Of a DNA stretch of 64,000 bases, positions 54,644 to 63,616 are shown in pieces. The stretch is from the NCBI RefSeq assembly GCF_022009635.1, contig NZ_CP091716.1:4603001-4667000 (forward strand), read 5' to 3'. The position numbers were made by a program, and so were the translations under genes. Under the pieces are notes generated by a model. It did not search any database. It worked only from the letters and a program-made list of their open reading frames with translations, and was not told the origin of the DNA. Positions within the stretch are counted from its first letter, which is position 1. Each line of letters begins with the position of its first letter. Source of the stretch: Variovorax paradoxus. GTDB taxonomy: Bacteria; Pseudomonadota; Gammaproteobacteria; Burkholderiales; Burkholderiaceae_C.

Positions 54644-55543
54644 GTGAGAAATGGCCAGGACACTGCCTTGAAGACCATCGCCCCACCCCATCCCCACCCG
54701 AGCCGCCCGGCGTTCGCGCTGCCCGCCGGCGCCTGCGACGCGCATTGCCATGTGTTCGGCCCCGGCGACGTGTTTCCGTATTCGGACAACCGCCGCTACA
54801 CGCCGCCCGATGCGCCGGCCGCGAAGTTGCGCGCGCTGCACGAGCTGCTGGGCATCGAGCGCGTGGTGCTCGTGCAGGCCAGCGTGCACGGCCACGACAA
54901 CCGCGCGATGCTCGACGCCATCGCCCAATCGCCTGACAGCTACCGCGGCGTGGCCATGGTGGGCGCGGGCATCAGCGACGCGGAACTGGGCGCGTTGCAC
55001 AAGGCCGGCGTGCGTTCGGTGCGCTTCAACTTCGTTCAGCACCTGGGCGGCGCGCCCGACCTGCCCACGGTGCTGCGCATGGCCGAGCGCATCCGTCCGC
55101 TGGGCTGGCACCTGGTGCTGCACCTGGACGCGGAAGACCTGCTCACCTACCGCGCCTTCCTCGACACGCTGCCGGTGCCCTTCGTCATCGACCACATGGG
55201 CCGCACGATGGTCGAGCACGGCCTGGAGCAGCAGGCCTGCACCCTGATGCTCGAGCTGATGCGCGACGAGCGCGCCTGGGTCAAGGTGAGCGGTGCAGAG
55301 CGCATTTCGCGCACGCTCTCCGCCGAGGGCCAGCCCTATGTCGACGCCGTGCCCTTCGCGCGCCGCCTGATCGAGGCCGCCCCCGACCGCGTGCTGTGGG
55401 GCACCGACTGGCCGCACCCCAACGTGCGCGAAATGCCCGACGACGGCAAGCTGGTCGACCTGCTGCCGCTGTTCTGCGACGACCCGACGCAGCTTCGCAA
55501 GCTGCTGGTCGACAACCCGAGCCGCCTGTACTGGTACGACTGA
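54644..55543 (+). CDS. Amidohydrolase-2 family hydrolase, 2-pyrone-4,6-dicarboxylate lactonase-like
   Basis: 299 residues from a GTG at 54644; a TTG 24 bases on is an alternative start. Metal-type HxH is D32-A-H34-C-H36 in ACDAHCHVFGPGDVFPYSDN, a LigI signature. VRFNFVQHLGG, VIDHMGRTMVEHG and LWGTDWPHPNVREMPDD are the other expected motifs, the Asp of GTDWPHPN included. LigI opens 2-pyrone-4,6-dicarboxylate in lignin-aromatic breakdown; close relatives act on other lactones or dicarboxylates. Between Bug and porin genes, it fits an uptake-and-hydrolyse module. True substrate is inferred. Confidence 0.88.
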   Translation: MRNGQDTALKTIAPPHPHPSRPAFALPAGACDAHCHVFGPGDVFPYSDNRRYTPPDAPAAKLRALHELLGIERVVLVQASVHGHDNRAMLDAIAQSPDSYRGVAMVGAGISDAELGALHKAGVRSVRFNFVQHLGGAPDLPTVLRMAERIRPLGWHLVLHLDAEDLLTYRAFLDTLPVPFVIDHMGRTMVEHGLEQQACTLMLELMRDERAWVKVSGAERISRTLSAEGQPYVDAVPFARRLIEAAPDRVLWGTDWPHPNVREMPDDGKLVDLLPLFCDDPTQLRKLLVDNPSRLYWYD

Positions 55544-55637
55544 GCGCGCCGCCAGCCGCGAAGTCCGCCCTACCCCAACCCGACACATCCGCTCCCACGC
55601 CACGGCACCGCCGGGGCGTGCGGACGCGCTCGCCTGC

Positions 55638-55658
55638 GCCCGCGTCTTTTTTGCGGGC
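55638..55658 (+). promoter_or_regulatory. Hairpin with T-rich loop before the porin gene
   Basis: GCCCGC (55638-55643) and GCGGGC (55653-55658) with a 9-base T-rich loop, 29 bases before the porin start. The rest of the 144-base gap is GC-rich and unremarkable except for the GAGGAGA ribosome site. Could be an attenuator or terminator relic; function unclear. Confidence 0.35.
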
Positions 55659-55687
55659 TACGAATTCACAACGAGGAGACAGCAAGC

Positions 55688-56752
55688 ATGAAACGACTCA
55701 CCCGCCTTCCGGCGCTTACCGGGCGCACTGCCCTGCGCGCGCTTCCCGCGCTGGCGCTTTGCACCGCCGCCCATCCCGCCTGGGCGCAGGCCGAGGCTTC
55801 CACCGCCAGCGTCCAGGTCTACGGCCTGGTGGATGCCTTCGTCGGCTCCATGCAGCGCAGCGACGAGAAAGGCCGCACCCGGGTGCTGGGCAGCGGCGGC
55901 ATGACCACCGCCTACTGGGGCGTGCGTGGCGCCGAGAGCCTGGGCGACGGACTGCAGGCGCAGTTCGCGCTGGAGAGCTTCTTCCAGACAGACACGGGCA
56001 CCTTCGGCCGCAACAGCACCGATCCCTATTTCTCGCGCAATGCGTGGGTGGGGCTGTCCGGCGGCTTCGGGCAGGTGTCGCTGGGCCGGCAGACCAATCC
56101 GATGTTCGCGGCCAGCGGAGCCTTCAACCCGTTCGGCGTGTCGCTGCAGTTCTCGCCCTTCATGCTGCACACCTGGCAACCCACCTACAACCGCGCGGTG
56201 ATCGGCGACAGCGTGTGGGACAACGTCGTGCAATACAGCTCACCCACCTTCGCGGGCCTGCGTGCCAACCTGCTCTACGGCATGGGCGAAGTGACGAACC
56301 GCGACAGCGTGCGCAACCTGAACCTGACCCTCAACTACGCGGCCGGCCCGTTCGCCGCGGTGCTGTCGATGCAGCAGGCCAAAACAGGGCCGGGCTTCAC
56401 CACGGCCATCGGCCGGCAGGACGCCGCGATGCTCGGCGCTTCCTACGACTTCAAGGCGGTGCAGTTGTACGGGCAGTTGCTGCGCACCCGCACGCCCGAC
56501 ATCCGCCTGACCACCGACACCGCGCAACTGGGCGCGGCGGTGCCCGTCGGCGCGGGGCGCTTCATGGCCTCGGTGGCGCGCACCGAACGCAAGGTGACGA
56601 ACGGCGCCCAGACGCATCGCACCACCTGGGCGGCCGGCTACGACCACTTCCTGTCGAAACGGACCGACCTGTACGCGGTCTACATGCGCGACCGGCTGAC
56701 GGACTTTCGCGGCAACGGCAGCGTGGGGTTCGGCATGCGTCACCGCTTCTGA
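55688..56752 (+). CDS. Gram-negative porin
   Basis: 354 residues from ATG 55688, after GAGGAGA. Signal peptide to about residue 35 (AAHPAWAQAE), then a beta-barrel of the Burkholderia/Neisseria porin type: VQVYGLVDAFVGSMQRSDEK, VRGAESLGDGLQAQFALESF, NAWVGLSGGFGQVSLGRQTN and the terminal strand VGFGMRHRF ending in Phe. It would admit the small acid handled by the Bug-lactonase genes upstream. Its end overlaps the end of the convergent LysR gene by 13 bases. Confidence 0.95.
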   Translation: MKRLTRLPALTGRTALRALPALALCTAAHPAWAQAEASTASVQVYGLVDAFVGSMQRSDEKGRTRVLGSGGMTTAYWGVRGAESLGDGLQAQFALESFFQTDTGTFGRNSTDPYFSRNAWVGLSGGFGQVSLGRQTNPMFAASGAFNPFGVSLQFSPFMLHTWQPTYNRAVIGDSVWDNVVQYSSPTFAGLRANLLYGMGEVTNRDSVRNLNLTLNYAAGPFAAVLSMQQAKTGPGFTTAIGRQDAAMLGASYDFKAVQLYGQLLRTRTPDIRLTTDTAQLGAAVPVGAGRFMASVARTERKVTNGAQTHRTTWAAGYDHFLSKRTDLYAVYMRDRLTDFRGNGSVGFGMRHRF

Positions 56753-57663
56753 GCGGCGCCCGCGCCCAGGTACTGTTCGACGAGCTCTCGCAGCAGCTCA
56801 CCCATGGCGCGCTGCGTGCGCGTGACGGGGCGCTGCGAGCTGGCCGCCAGCGCCAGCCTGCTGCGCAGGCCGGGCTCGGCAATCGGCCGGATCGCATAGC
56901 GCTGCGAGCGCTCCGCAATGGCCACCGCATTGCGCGACAGCACCGCATGGCCCGCGCCGTCGGCCACCAGCGCGAGGATGGCGGGCACGCCGTCGATCTC
57001 CAGCGCGATGCTCGGCCGCCGCCCGATGGCGCCCAGCTGCGCCTCGACCAGCATGCGGATCGCGTTGGGCCGGGTCGGAATCACCAGCGGCTGATCGGCC
57101 AGTTGCGCCAGCGCGAGCGGCGCGCCGCGCCTGCCGCGTCCCGTGCCCTTGATGGCGCTCACGAGGAACAACTCTTCCTCCAGCACCGTCTCGCTGTCCA
57201 CGTCGGTCGAAGGCTGCGGGTTGTAGAGCAGCGCGATGTCCAGCCGCCCGGTGAGCAGCGATTCCTGCATCGCGGTCGAGAGGCTTTCGGTGATCGAGAG
57301 CGCCGCGTCGGGCAGCCGCTCGCGCACGGAGCGCACCAGCGGCACTGTCAGCACGCCGGCCACGCTCGGCGGCAGGCCGACTGCCACACGCCCGGCCAGC
57401 GCGCCGCGCATGCGGCCCATGTCTTCCTTCGCACGCTCCACCTGGTGCAGGATGCCGCGGCCATGTTCCAGCAGCCGCTTGCCGGCATCGGTCGGCACCA
57501 CGCCGCGGCCGTTGCGCACCAGCAGGTTCTGCCGCAGCTCGACTTCCAGCTGGCGCACCTGGCGGCTCAATGCGGGCTGGGCGATGTCGATCACCGTCGA
57601 TGCCCGGGTGAAGCTGCCGAGCTCGGCCACGCGAATGAAGTACTCCAGCTGTTTCAGGTCCAT
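56740..57663 (-). CDS. LysR family transcriptional regulator
   Basis: 307 residues. HTH domain MDLKQLEYFIRVAELGSFTR, then PALSRQVRQLEVELRQNLLV; effector domain with LAGRVAVGLPPSVAGVLTVP and GRLDIALLYNPQPSTDVDSE. Similar to Nac/CynR-type or AtzR-type regulators of organic-acid operons. It overlaps the porin gene tail to tail, so antisense transcription can connect the two; the likely target is the Bug-lactonase-porin set or its own upstream neighbour 57711. Confidence 0.9.
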   Translation of the reverse strand: MDLKQLEYFIRVAELGSFTRASTVIDIAQPALSRQVRQLEVELRQNLLVRNGRGVVPTDAGKRLLEHGRGILHQVERAKEDMGRMRGALAGRVAVGLPPSVAGVLTVPLVRSVRERLPDAALSITESLSTAMQESLLTGRLDIALLYNPQPSTDVDSETVLEEELFLVSAIKGTGRGRRGAPLALAQLADQPLVIPTRPNAIRMLVEAQLGAIGRRPSIALEIDGVPAILALVADGAGHAVLSRNAVAIAERSQRYAIRPIAEPGLRSRLALAASSQRPVTRTQRAMGELLRELVEQYLGAGAAQKR

Positions 57664-57710
57664 GACCTGAGGTTATCGGCATGGCGCCGGGCGAGCCATG
57701 CGTATTTGTT

Positions 57711-58454
57711 CTATCCGGTGCTGGCTCCGCTAAGGCCGGCCTTGCCTCGGGAGTCCACGCTGGCACTGGCCACGTCGATCGCACTCTTGCCCGCCGCCTC
57801 CGCCATAGCGGCCAGCGCCGTCGGGTTGGGCGTCGGCTCGCCGACCTTGCGCAGCAGGTTGCGATCGGTGTGGCTGAAGGGCTCGGCCTGACCGCGCACG
57901 CTCAGCACGGTTTCCTGCTCGTACGACCAGCTGCGCTCGTCGTGGATGGTCACCGCGATGCTGTAACGCAGCGTCTTGAACGCATGCTCCAGGAACGGAT
58001 TGGCGAGGATGCCGTTGGTCTCGCCGCCGCGCACCGCATCGAGCCTGAAGCTGCGGTCGCTTGCCTTCGCGCGGCCCGTGGCCATGGCCGTCAGGCCGCG
58101 CGGGATCGACAGCGTCTGCACCAGCGCGCCCGTGGCCGGCTCCCACAGCCAGTAGCCGACCTGGTCATGGAAGGTTTCCACGTCGTCGGGCTTGACGATG
58201 CGCAGGTGATAGCGCAGCCCATAGAAGATCTGCGGCCCATTGGTCTGCGCGTCGATGGGCTGGAACTCCGCATGCTCGATGAAGGTTTCGGCCTCGGGGC
58301 CTTCCAGCTTCGGGCTCACGTCGTGGCCGGAAGTGCCGATCCACAGGCCCGCAAGGCCCGTGAGCGGGCCGAGGTTGGCAAGCGTATGCGGATCGGGCTC
58401 GGGTTCCGTGTAGATGTCTTCGGGAAATTCGGGGGAGTCCGGGAGATCGGCCAT
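57711..58454 (-). CDS. Nitrobindin-like haem-binding beta-barrel protein (FABP/DUF1794 family)
   Basis: 247 residues. Begins with an acidic stretch (SPEFPEDIYTEPEPDPHTLA), then GLAGLWIGTSGHDVSP with the GxWxGxG-type first strand at about residues 36-43. Strands such as IFYGLRYHLRIVKPDDVETF, VGYWLWEPATGALVQTLSIP and RSWSYEQETVLSVRG match the antiparallel barrel that in nitrobindins holds a haem able to isomerise peroxynitrite. Whether this one binds haem is inferred. It lies 45 bases downstream of a Bug gene in the same direction. Confidence 0.78.
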   Translation of the reverse strand: MADLPDSPEFPEDIYTEPEPDPHTLANLGPLTGLAGLWIGTSGHDVSPKLEGPEAETFIEHAEFQPIDAQTNGPQIFYGLRYHLRIVKPDDVETFHDQVGYWLWEPATGALVQTLSIPRGLTAMATGRAKASDRSFRLDAVRGGETNGILANPFLEHAFKTLRYSIAVTIHDERSWSYEQETVLSVRGQAEPFSHTDRNLLRKVGEPTPNPTALAAMAEAAGKSAIDVASASVDSRGKAGLSGASTG

Positions 58455-58499
58455 GTTTTTCTTCCTGAAGTTCTTGCGGGAGTGTGAACGACAAGCGTG

Positions 58500-59468
58500 T
58501 CACTGATCAAGGCGGATACCGACCTTGGCGATGATCGCGCCCCACTTGCGGCCTTCGCTGTCGATGAAGGCCTTGAATTCCTCGCTCGAACCGCCGCCCG
58601 CCACCAGCCCCTGGTTGGCCAGCAGTTCGCGCACCGCGGGCTCGCGCAGCACGGCATTGACGTCGGCGTTGATGCGCTGTACCACCTCGGGCGGCGTGCC
58701 GGCTGCGGTGAAGAAGCCGTTCCAGGCCAGCGACTCGAAGCCGGGGTAGCCCGACTCGGCCACGGTCGGCAGCTCTTTCATGAGCTCCGAGCGCGTGGCG
58801 CTGGTCACGGCGATGAGCTTCACCCGATGGCCCTGGATCAGCGGCAGCAGCGCGGGCGCGACGGTGAACAGCGCCTGGGTGTCGCCCGCCGCGAGCGACA
58901 GACCAGCGGGCGGCGAGCCCGAGTACGGCACGTGCACCGCCTCGATCTGCGCCACGCTGCGCAGCAGCTCCATCGTGAGGTGCGACGAACTGCCCGCGCC
59001 CACGGAGGCGTAGCTGAACTTCGAGCCCTGCTTCTTCGCCCACTCGACGAACTCCGGCAGCGTGTTCGCGGGGTTGTCCGCCTGCACCGCCAGCACGTTG
59101 GGCTGCGAGGTCGTGAGCACGATGGGCACCAGGTCGCGGGCCGGCGCGTAAGGCATGCGCCTGTACATGTAGGGCCCGAAGGCGATCGGGCCGTTGAAGC
59201 CCACGCCCAGCGTGTAGCCGTCGTGCGGCGCCTTGGCCACCGCGTCCATGCCGATCAGGCCGCCGGCGCCGGCCTTGGTTTCGATCACCACCGGTTGCTT
59301 CCAGATCACGCGCAGGCGGTCGGCCAGCGTGCGCGCGATCACGTCGAGCGAGCTGCCGGCCGGCGCGGGCACGATCACGCGCACGGGCTTTGAGGGCCAC
59401 TCCTGCGCCCATGCGCCGGCGGTCAGCAGGCTGGCGAGCAGGAAGGTGGCGATCCTGTTGTTCTTCAC
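58500..59468 (-). CDS. Bug family solute-binding protein (3 of 3)
   Basis: 322 residues from a GTG at 59466-59468; a longer open frame lacks a signal peptide at its start. Signal peptide ends near LLTAGAWAQEWP. Bug motifs: VRVIVPAPAGSSLDVIARTL, VVIETKAGAGGLIGMDAVAK, VHVPYSGSPPAGLSLAAGDT and PTVAESGYPGFESLAWNGFF. Followed by the nitrobindin-like gene. No membrane partner genes nearby; these binding proteins often work with distant transporters or as sensors. Confidence 0.92.
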   Translation of the reverse strand: MKNNRIATFLLASLLTAGAWAQEWPSKPVRVIVPAPAGSSLDVIARTLADRLRVIWKQPVVIETKAGAGGLIGMDAVAKAPHDGYTLGVGFNGPIAFGPYMYRRMPYAPARDLVPIVLTTSQPNVLAVQADNPANTLPEFVEWAKKQGSKFSYASVGAGSSSHLTMELLRSVAQIEAVHVPYSGSPPAGLSLAAGDTQALFTVAPALLPLIQGHRVKLIAVTSATRSELMKELPTVAESGYPGFESLAWNGFFTAAGTPPEVVQRINADVNAVLREPAVRELLANQGLVAGGGSSEEFKAFIDSEGRKWGAIIAKVGIRLDQ

Positions 59469-59804
59469 TGGGGTCTTTCGATGGGCGCGGGCGGGATGGC
59501 GCGAAGTTTTATCACCGTTCGATCGGAACACCCGACGCAGCCCGGTATCGGAGGTGAAAACAGCGCTGGCATTCATTACAAACTGAAGCACTACACAGGC
59601 AGCATGGCGGCGTCACCAGACTGCTCTTTTTCCGGCTATCGAAGTGAAAACGAAAGGCTTCCACAGCCGATCCGATGGGCATTCCGGCCTTTAACCACTT
59701 CGCGAATGGGCCGATTTTCGGGGGACTTCAAACCGGCTCGACATCGCGGCAAGATGCGCATCCGCCGATTCTTGCGTCACCCGACCAACTGAAGGAGCCC
59801 GCTC
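59469..59804. other. 336-base divergent intergenic region
   Basis: Between the Bug gene (minus) and the DUF427 gene (plus). It holds GTTC-gatcg-GAAC (59517-59529), a weak dyad that may be a regulator site, and AAGGAG before the DUF427 start (about 59792-59797). No coding pattern, RNA gene or repeat is convincing. Promoters of both genes must lie here. Confidence 0.6.
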
Positions 59805-60194
59805 ATGTTCGCCACGCCCGAACGCACCATCAAGACCCCCGGCCCCGAGCATCCGATCACCATTGCGCGCAACCCGCTGCGCGTGGTGGTGTCGGTCGAT
59901 GGCCGCGTCATTGCCGACACGCGCGAAGCGCTGACGCTGCGCGAAGCGCATTTCGGAACCGTGCACTACATCCCCCGCAAGGACGTGAAGATGTCCTTGC
60001 TGGAACGCACCTCGCACGCAACCTACTGCCCGTACAAGGGCGAGTGCAACTACTACAGCATTCCCGCCGGCGGCGAACGCTCGGTGAATGCCGTGTGGAC
60101 CTACGAGTCGCCATACGATCCGGTCGCGCAGATCAAGGACCATGTGGCCTTCTACCCCGATCGCGTAGGACCGATCGAGGAACGGGTGGTCTGA
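59805..60194 (+). CDS. DUF427 domain protein
   Basis: 129 residues from ATG 59805, with AAGGAG ahead. Small soluble DUF427 protein: PITIARNPLRVVVSVDGRVI, TVHYIPRKDVKMSLLERTSH, TYCPYKGECNYYSIPAGG and IKDHVAFYPDRVG are the family blocks. The structure known for the family is a beta-tent fold; no function is established. Confidence 0.92.
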   Translation: MFATPERTIKTPGPEHPITIARNPLRVVVSVDGRVIADTREALTLREAHFGTVHYIPRKDVKMSLLERTSHATYCPYKGECNYYSIPAGGERSVNAVWTYESPYDPVAQIKDHVAFYPDRVGPIEERVV

Positions 60195-60306
60195 CGGCCG
60201 CCCGGTGGAGTCCGCAAGCACGCGGGCTCCACTTCCCCCTTCCAGTGCCCGGCAGCACCCGGGCCCATCACGTGGAGAATGGCAGCGGCAACCATCCTCC
60301 ACGTCA

Positions 60307-61299
60307 ATGAACATTCGCCTCGCACTCTACGAACTGGCCCGCGCCCATCGACTGACGCCACCGCGGATGCACGCGCTGTTCGCGCTGGCTGAACTCGACG
60401 CACAACCGCCGCAACTACCGCAGCGCTTCTGGCGCGTGGTGGCGTTGCTTGCCGCCGGGCTCGGCGGCTTCGGCATCGTGATGTGGGTCGCGGCCAACTG
60501 GGGGTCGCTGGGCCGCACCGGGCAGTTCGCACTGCTGCAAGGCTGGGTGCTGCTGACGGCATTCGCCGCATGGCGCAGCGCGGCGCTTCGCACTTCCATG
60601 GGCCTGCTGTGCCTGCTGGGGACGGGCGCGCTGTTCGCCTACTACGGCCAGACCTACCAGACCGGCGCCGATGCCTGGCAGCTGTTCGCGCTGTGGGCCG
60701 TGCTCAGCCTGCCGCTGTGCCTGGGCGTGCGCAGCGACGTGCTGTGGTTCCCATGGGTGGTGGTGGCGTGCAGCGCAATCAGCCTCTGGGTCTATGCGCA
60801 CACCGGGCACCGCTGGCGCTTCGACAACACCGACCTGCCGATCCACCTGATCGGCTGGGGCCTGGGCGTGCTGCTCATCGCCGCGCTGAGCCCGTGGGCG
60901 CGGTCTTGGGTCGGCGAAACGCACTGGTCGCAGCGGCTGGCAATGCTGGCGCTGACCGTGAGCGTGACGCTGAACTCGCTGGTCGCGCTTTTTCTCGGCA
61001 GCGAGGATTCGCCGCACTACTTTCTGGGCCTGGCGCTGATGATCGGCGCCGGCGGCATGCTGATGCAGCGGCGCTGGTTCGACATCGTCGGCCTCAGCGC
61101 CGCGGTGCTGTGCGTGGACACCCTGCTGGTCGCCGGCCTGGTTCGCATCCTGTTCGACGGCGGCGGCGTCGACACCATGAGCCGGTTGCTGATCATCGGG
61201 CTGGTGGCCGCGGGATTGCTGGCTGTTTCCGTGGCCCTGGTCATGCGCCGGCAGAACACCGTGCTGGCCGCCGCGCAACGAGACGGAGCAGCCGCATGA
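60307..61299 (+). CDS. DUF2157 multi-pass membrane protein
   Basis: 330 residues from ATG 60307. DUF2157 N-terminus (cytosolic helix bundle ALYELARAHRLTPPRMHALF) followed by eight or more hydrophobic segments, for example VVALLAAGLGGFGIVMWVAA and AFYYGQTYQTGADAWQLFAL-type loops. Stop overlaps the start of the next gene (ATGA), with which it forms a common two-gene unit. Function unknown. Confidence 0.9.
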   Translation: MNIRLALYELARAHRLTPPRMHALFALAELDAQPPQLPQRFWRVVALLAAGLGGFGIVMWVAANWGSLGRTGQFALLQGWVLLTAFAAWRSAALRTSMGLLCLLGTGALFAYYGQTYQTGADAWQLFALWAVLSLPLCLGVRSDVLWFPWVVVACSAISLWVYAHTGHRWRFDNTDLPIHLIGWGLGVLLIAALSPWARSWVGETHWSQRLAMLALTVSVTLNSLVALFLGSEDSPHYFLGLALMIGAGGMLMQRRWFDIVGLSAAVLCVDTLLVAGLVRILFDGGGVDTMSRLLIIGLVAAGLLAVSVALVMRRQNTVLAAAQRDGAAA

Positions 61300-62957
61300 T
61301 CGCCCCGTCCGAAATCATCCGCCGTGCATCGGCCCAGGGCCTCCTGCCGAATGACGCGCAATGGCCGCGCGACGAAGCCCGCCCCTGGCCGGTGCTGCTG
61401 CTCACGGCGCTGGGCGCATGGCTCGCCGTGCTGCCGCTGCTGGGTGCCGTCGGCCTGGCATTCGGCGACGCGCTGCTGCGCGAAGGCCCCGCCCTGTATG
61501 TCTTCGGGCTCGGCCTGCTGGCCGTGAGCGTGGTCATCCTGCGCCAGCGCGGAGTGCCACTGTTCATCGAACAGCTTTGCCTGCCGGCCACGGTGCTGGG
61601 GCTGTGCTGCCTGGGATGGGCACTGTTTCGCGACCTGACGGTGTCCATCGCCGCACTGGGCATGTGCGTGGCCAGCGTTGTGCTTGCAGCCCTCACGCCT
61701 CTGCATTGGCTGCGGACCCTGCTGGGAATGATGCTGGGCCTGTTCCTCACCATCGCCGCGATGGGCTGGTCGAGCGGCGAAAACGCCTTCGATCATCTTT
61801 TCCTGTCGGGCCGTTTCCGCTGGACATGGTGGCTGCAGGCACACCTGGGCCTGGCCATCTGGCTCGCGGTGCTCGGCCTGCTGCCGCGGCTGCCGGGTGC
61901 CCGCGCCGGCAGCCTGCTGAGCAGCCTGGCCGACGGCTGGTGCGCGCAACTCCTGCTGATGCTGGTGCTGCTGTCGGGCGCCACGTTCATGCTGGGCGGC
62001 ATGGTTCCGGGCAGCGACATCGGGCACGAAATGGGGCAAGCCGGCGGCAGCCTCGATCTGCTCGGCAACACCCGGAACCTGGTGTCGGTGTCATGTGCCT
62101 TGGCTGCGGCGGCGCTGCTGGCATATCGCTGGCCGGCGCTGCGGCGGATGCCCTTGGCGGGCCTGGGCGTGGCACTGCTGCTGGCGGTCTTGTGCGCCTT
62201 CATGCCCAACCTCGGCGCGACCTGCCTCTGCACCGCCGCCCTTGCGGTAACGCAGCGCTGGCGGCTCGCGGCCCTGGGGTGCGCCGCCGCGCTGTGGATC
62301 GTGGGCAGCTTCTACTACCTGCTTGCATGGTCGCTCGCGGACAAGGCGCTGCTGCTGGTGCTGGTGGGCGCCGCGCTGGGCGCGCTGGCTTGGCTGGCAA
62401 CGCGCGCCATGTCGCCTGCAACCGATGCAACCACCGCCGCGGCGGCTGCCGGCAGCTGGTGGAAGAACAGGCGGCTCGCGGGCATCGCGCTGGCAGGCAT
62501 CGCCACGCTGGCGGTCGCGAACTTCGCCATCTTCGAGAAGGAACACATCATTCGCGACGGCCGCCCCGTGTTCGTGCGGCTGGCGCCGGTCGATCCGCGC
62601 TCGCTGATGCAGGGCGACTACATGCAGTTGAACTTTGCATTGCCCGACCGCTGGAGCCTGGCCGATCGCCCTCGCGGTGGCCAGCGGCCGACCGTGCTGG
62701 TGCGCCCCGACCCGAACCTGCTATCGGCCTACACGCTGCACCTGCCCTCCGCCCTGGAGCCCCGGCAGGACAACGACCTGGAGGTGCCGCTCAGCGCCAA
62801 GGACGGCAACTGGGTCTTCGTGACCGACGCATGGTTCTTCAAGGAAGGTGACGCGCACAAGTTCGAAGGCGCGCGCTATGGCGAATTCCGCATCCTGCCC
62901 AACGGCTCCGCGCTGCTGGTGGGCATGGCGGACGAGCAGTTGCAGCCGATCCGGTAG
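61296..62957 (+). CDS. DUF4401/GDYxxLxY domain membrane protein
   Basis: 553 residues from ATG 61296. The N-terminal 340 residues are a polytopic DUF4401-type membrane domain. The C-terminal periplasmic part carries the GDYxxLxY motif, here GDYMQLNF in DPRSLMQGDYMQLNFALPDR, and the segment EKEHIIRDGRPVFVRLAPVD before it. Together with DUF2157 it is a recurrent pair in proteobacteria; one fused gene here replaces separate DUF4401 and GDYxxLxY genes. Function unknown. Followed by a strong terminator. Confidence 0.9.
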   Translation: MIAPSEIIRRASAQGLLPNDAQWPRDEARPWPVLLLTALGAWLAVLPLLGAVGLAFGDALLREGPALYVFGLGLLAVSVVILRQRGVPLFIEQLCLPATVLGLCCLGWALFRDLTVSIAALGMCVASVVLAALTPLHWLRTLLGMMLGLFLTIAAMGWSSGENAFDHLFLSGRFRWTWWLQAHLGLAIWLAVLGLLPRLPGARAGSLLSSLADGWCAQLLLMLVLLSGATFMLGGMVPGSDIGHEMGQAGGSLDLLGNTRNLVSVSCALAAAALLAYRWPALRRMPLAGLGVALLLAVLCAFMPNLGATCLCTAALAVTQRWRLAALGCAAALWIVGSFYYLLAWSLADKALLLVLVGAALGALAWLATRAMSPATDATTAAAAAGSWWKNRRLAGIALAGIATLAVANFAIFEKEHIIRDGRPVFVRLAPVDPRSLMQGDYMQLNFALPDRWSLADRPRGGQRPTVLVRPDPNLLSAYTLHLPSALEPRQDNDLEVPLSAKDGNWVFVTDAWFFKEGDAHKFEGARYGEFRILPNGSALLVGMADEQLQPIR

Positions 62958-62973
62958 CGCACCGGTCCCCACG

Positions 62974-63016
62974 AAAAAAGCCGGCCCCCGCTTGCGCGGA
63001 GCCGGCTTCTTTTTTT
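62974..63016. terminator. Strong bidirectional intrinsic terminator
   Basis: Stem GCCGGC-cc-CCGC-ttgc-GCGG-a-GCCGGC (62980-63006) with AAAAAA before it (62974-62979) and a seven-T run after it (63010-63016). It thus ends transcripts from the plus-strand membrane pair and from the convergent DUF4148 gene. The clearest terminator in the window. Confidence 0.9.
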
Positions 63017-63061
63017 GCCCGCTTGCCTTTGCCGAAGCGGCAAGGCAAGGGCCTTCGTCGA

Positions 63062-63442
63062 TTACAGCGGCAGCGTATCGCCGCGAGCGGCAGCGCGGGC
63101 CGCGGCACGCACGGTGGAGCGGTCGACGCCGCTGGCCAGCACGGGCGCCACGCCCGACGAAGCGCCTTCCGCGTACGGGTTGTCGCTGTGCGCGGCGGCC
63201 ACGGCTTCGGCGCGAACGGCGGCGCGGCTGGTGGTCGAGGCGGTCAGCTGCACCGGGCCCGAGTTGGCGCCATCGGCATAGGGGTTGGCGCTGTGGGCGG
63301 CGACAACGGCCTGGCTCGCGACCTGTGCGCGGCTGGTGGCGGAGGTCAGTTGATGCACGCCGTCATAGCTTTCGGCATGCGCAGCGCCGGCGGCGGCCAG
63401 CAGGGCGAGAGAGATGGCGGAGAGGAGTTTCGAGGCGGTCAT
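63062..63442 (-). CDS. DUF4148 small secreted repeat protein
   Basis: 126 residues from ATG 63440-63442, with AAGGA seven bases ahead. Signal peptide ends at about residue 23 (LAAAGAAHAES). The mature part is three imperfect repeats: SRAQVASQAVVAAHSANPYA (37-56), SRAAVRAEAVAAAHSDNPYA (72-91) and a short DRSTVRAAARAAARGD (108-121). DUF4148 proteins are frequent in Burkholderiales and often exported; function unknown. The 174 bases upstream (63443-63616) show no coding pattern. Confidence 0.9.
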   Translation of the reverse strand: MTASKLLSAISLALLAAAGAAHAESYDGVHQLTSATSRAQVASQAVVAAHSANPYADGANSGPVQLTASTTSRAAVRAEAVAAAHSDNPYAEGASSGVAPVLASGVDRSTVRAAARAAARGDTLPL

Positions 63443-63616
63443 TTGGAGGTCCTTCAATTGCTTGGTTTCGTTTCACCTGGATCAGCTGAAGGGCTGGTCC
63501 ATGGAAAGAATTCTGCGCCGCCAACCTGGTAAAAACCCGCATCGAAAAGAACCGCGGTGTTCGTGCGAAAGAAACAATCGCGGCGCCTGCCCTCCTCCCG
63601 CCTTTCAGCCGCACTT

